Assembly: GCF_900302475.1 (NCBI RefSeq)
Contig: NZ_OMOQ01000001.1
Span: 186,001-250,000 of the forward strand
Reading direction: 5' to 3'
DNA length: 64,000 nucleotides
Source: Defluviimonas aquaemixtae
GTDB lineage: Bacteria > Pseudomonadota > Alphaproteobacteria > Rhodobacterales > Rhodobacteraceae
The position numbers and the translations under genes are program-made. How positions within the stretch are numbered: position 1 is the stretch's first letter; the number at the start of each line of letters is the position of its first letter. The notes beneath the pieces are model-generated. The model was not told the DNA's origin and searched no databases. It worked only from the letters and a program-made list of their open reading frames with translations. Shown in pieces: positions 62,094 through 64,000 of the stretch.

Positions 62094-63440
62094 ATGTCGT
62101 TTTTTGGCAAGCTCAAGGACAAGCTGTTCAAGTCATCCTCGAAGCTCGAGGCGGGGCTTGAAGCCATCGTCGCTGAAGGCGCGGAGCCTGAAACCGAGCC
62201 TTCACAGCCGACGCCTGAACCGGAACCCGTCCCCGCACCCAAGCCCGAACCTGCACCGGAGCCGGAACCCGCACCGGAACCGGAACCAGAGCCGGTCCCA
62301 GAGCCCGAGCATGAGCCCACGCCCGAGCCCGGCCCCGAGATCGTGCCGGAACCCGCGCCCGAGCCCGGGCCGACCCCGACGCCGACCGAGATTCCCCGGC
62401 CGGTTCCGGAAGCGCCGCCTTCCACGCCCCAGGAAACGCCCGTCGCGCCCAGCGAACTGCCCGAGCCTGCGCCCGCGGAGATTCCCTTTCCGGGGCCGCT
62501 GGAGATTCCGCTCGACGACATGGACGACACGGATGTGGCGGCGGCCACCCGCCCCGGCTTGCTCGACCGGCTATTCAGGCGCCCGGGAGCGCCTGCCGCG
62601 CCCCGCCGGGTGCTCGACGACGCGATGCTCGAAAGCCTGGAAGAGCTTTTGATCCAGTCGGATATGGGCGTCGAAACGGCACTTCGTGTGGCCGCGAACC
62701 TTGCGGAGGGTCGCATGGGGCGCAAGCTGTCGGTGCCAGAAATCAAGGCGCTTCTGGCGGGCGAGGTCTCCCGGATCATGGAGCCGGTGGCAAAGCCAAT
62801 GCCGCTTTATCCGTCGAAGCCGCAGGTCGTGCTCGTCGTCGGTGTGAATGGCTCTGGCAAGACCACGACGATCGGCAAGCTCGCCAGCCAGTTCCGTGCC
62901 GCCGGAAAAAAGGTGGTGATCGCGGCGGGCGACACGTTCCGTGCCGCCGCCGTCGAACAGCTTCAGGTCTGGGGTGACCGCGCGGGTGTGCCGGTGATGA
63001 CCGCGCCGGAGGGGTCCGATCCGGCCTCGCTCGCCTTCGACGCGATGACGAAGGCGCAGGAAGATGGCGCCGATCTTCTGATGATCGACACCGCCGGGCG
63101 CCTTCAGAACCGCCAGGACCTGATGGAGGAACTCGCGAAGATCGTCCGCGTGATCCGCAAGAAAGACCCGAATGCGCCGCACAACACGCTTCTCGTGCTC
63201 GACGCGACAACGGGTCAGAATGCGCTCTCTCAGGTCGAGACCTTCCAGAAACTTGCCGACGTCTCGGGCCTCGTCATGACCAAGCTCGACGGCACTGCGA
63301 AGGGAGGCGTTCTCGTCGCGTTGGCCGACAAGTTCGGCCTTCCGATCCACGCCGTCGGCGTCGGCGAGAAGATCGACGACCTCTCACCATTCGACCCGGA
63401 AGATTTCGCCCGCGCGCTGGTGGGAGTCGAGGCCGCGTGA
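62094..63440 (+). CDS. ftsY: Signal recognition particle receptor FtsY
   Basis: A 448-residue SRP receptor GTPase targeting nascent membrane proteins. The N-terminal acidic A domain (~30-145) consists mostly of Pro-Glu dipeptide repeats. The NG domain shows [15 protein letters not shown] (G1), [30 protein letters not shown] and [19 protein letters not shown] at 62094 starts [15 protein letters not shown], an amphipathic membrane-binding helix. The repetitive PE region is also visible as a hexamer-like pattern in DNA at about 62200-62400. Confidence 0.96.
   Translation: MSFFGKLKDKLFKSSSKLEAGLEAIVAEGAEPETEPSQPTPEPEPVPAPKPEPAPEPEPAPEPEPEPVPEPEHEPTPEPGPEIVPEPAPEPGPTPTPTEIPRPVPEAPPSTPQETPVAPSELPEPAPAEIPFPGPLEIPLDDMDDTDVAAATRPGLLDRLFRRPGAPAAPRRVLDDAMLESLEELLIQSDMGVETALRVAANLAEGRMGRKLSVPEIKALLAGEVSRIMEPVAKPMPLYPSKPQVVLVVGVNGSGKTTTIGKLASQFRAAGKKVVIAAGDTFRAAAVEQLQVWGDRAGVPVMTAPEGSDPASLAFDAMTKAQEDGADLLMIDTAGRLQNRQDLMEELAKIVRVIRKKDPNAPHNTLLVLDATTGQNALSQVETFQKLADVSGLVMTKLDGTAKGGVLVALADKFGLPIHAVGVGEKIDDLSPFDPEDFARALVGVEAA
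62200..62400 (+). repeat. Pro-Glu-coding low-complexity repeat in ftsY
   Basis: Repeated 6-nt units coding Pro-Glu (mostly CCNGAR/GARCCN) encode the variable acidic linker of FtsY. Length is likely to differ between strains. Confidence 0.8.
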
Positions 63441-63466
63441 CATGGTCACTTTCGGCGAAAGCGACG

Positions 63467-63970
63467 TCAGTCGGACTTGGCCGATTCCCCGTCATCGCCG
63501 ACGGCGCGTGAGATCACCCTCATGACCCAAAGGACGAGTAAGGCGATCATGGTCGCCAGACCGGCGAGCCGTAGGTTGCCGATCCCGCAAGCAAGGCCGA
63601 TAGCGCCGGCCATCCACATGCCAGCTCCGGTCGTTAGACCGCGTACTTGCGTGCCCCGCGTGATGATCGTACCCGCCGCCAGAAACGCGACACCGGTGGT
63701 AACGGCCTCTACAAGTCGCAGGGGGTCGACGTGCAAGTCCGCCTCGCCCGGCGCGGGCAGGAGGACGAGATCGAAGGCAACAAGCGTGAACAGGCAGGCG
63801 GCGAGCGAGATAAGTATGTGCGTCCGGAGCCCGGCTTCTTTCGAATGCGTCTCTCGTTCGAACCCGATCATGCCGCCGAGAATCATTGCGGCAAGCATCC
63901 GCAGCACGCCTGTTTCCGTGGAAATATTCGTGTATGGGGCGCCCGCGATTTGCGCCAGTTGCTCAAGCAT
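63467..63970 (-). CDS. MgtC/SapB-family membrane protein
   Basis: A 167-residue inner-membrane protein of the MgtC/SapB family with about four TM helices. The conserved N-terminal segment is LAAMILGGMIGFERETHSKE, then AGLRTHILISLAACLF, and FLAAGTIITRGTQVRGLTTGAGMW is split around the GLTTGA signature. MgtC proteins modulate membrane potential or ATP synthase under Mg2+ limitation. This one lacks the C-terminal ACT-like domain, so it is the short form. ATG at 63970 has GAAGGA ~9 nt upstream; a GTG at 63997 is the alternative. Confidence 0.88.
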   Translation of the reverse strand: MLEQLAQIAGAPYTNISTETGVLRMLAAMILGGMIGFERETHSKEAGLRTHILISLAACLFTLVAFDLVLLPAPGEADLHVDPLRLVEAVTTGVAFLAAGTIITRGTQVRGLTTGAGMWMAGAIGLACGIGNLRLAGLATMIALLVLWVMRVISRAVGDDGESAKSD

Positions 63971-64000
63971 CGCCGATATTCCTTCAGTGCCCGCCACAAC

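Noticed and set aside
62200..62400. Repeat array suggesting CRISPR
   Set aside because: Units are 6-nt Pro-Glu codon repeats within ftsY, without spacers.
62051..62779. Gly/Ser-rich frame opposite the FtsY repeat
   Set aside because: Antisense reading of Pro-Glu repeats; no independent support.

Overview
This is a GC-rich, gene-dense chromosomal window from an alphaproteobacterium, most likely Rhodobacteraceae (Roseobacter/Rhodobacter group). The assignment rests on gene content and order: dnaX-ybaB-recR, purA followed by a DUF2842 gene, hflK-hflC-DUF2065-degP, glnK-amtB, split mlaA/mlaC, and several short hypothetical genes typical of that family. I cannot name the genus. About 63 protein genes fill nearly the whole window, often with 1-4 nt start/stop overlaps. 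I saw no rRNA, tRNA, CRISPR array, transposase or prophage gene.

Layout. 1-4.4 kb: two conserved hypotheticals, a FadH-type dienoyl-CoA reductase and a LysR regulator. 4.5-7.4 kb (minus): a translationally coupled run cinA-type gene, GNAT, AhpD-like peroxidase, OmpA-domain protein. 7.6-11.4 kb: map, then the coupled minus-strand run FAD reductase, rsmD, HAD phosphatase, and a divergent peroxiredoxin. 11.5-16.5 kb (minus): MscS channel, phhB, GST, COG3146-type acyltransferase, GDPD, RidA, GNAT. 16.5-21 kb: an orphan type I secretion ABC/HlyD pair, divergent from mlaA-mlaC. 21-27.4 kb: PBP1-type murein synthase, glnK-amtB, and a mercaptopyruvate sulfurtransferase/aminotransferase pair. 27.5-32.2 kb: smpB, a 2-TM K+ channel coupled to a ProC-like gene, a compositionally different P-loop kinase gene, an amidohydrolase and a DUF202 protein. 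32.3-36.7 kb: dnaX-ybaB-recR and purA-DUF2842. 36.7-40 kb: a 1120-residue, extremely acidic, repeat-bearing protein. 40.2-47 kb: thiamine pyrophosphokinase, two paralogous EamA transporters, a GT-C-type membrane glycosyltransferase in an unusual gap, sdaA and a second GST. 47-55 kb: rpiA-gor, hflK-hflC-DUF2065-degP, an HExxH exported protein and a third EamA transporter. 55-64 kb: ferredoxin with an FG-GAP protein, purD, xseA, an AlkB-like hydroxylase with a long disordered N-terminus, a lysoplasmalogenase-like protein, ftsY and an MgtC-like protein.

Most of the window is core housekeeping: replication and repair (dnaX, recR, xseA), purine synthesis (purA, purD), protein quality control and targeting (smpB, hflKC, degP, ftsY), envelope maintenance (PBP, mlaA/C, MscS), nitrogen sensing (glnK-amtB), and thiol/redox metabolism (gor, two GSTs, peroxiredoxin, MST). 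I see no clear new defence or mobile system. The places most worth a second look are the giant acidic protein, the GT-C gene flanked by what looks like a duplicated sdaA 3' end, the lower-GC kinase gene, the disordered extension on the AlkB-like enzyme, and a two-hairpin intergenic element that occurs twice between convergent genes.
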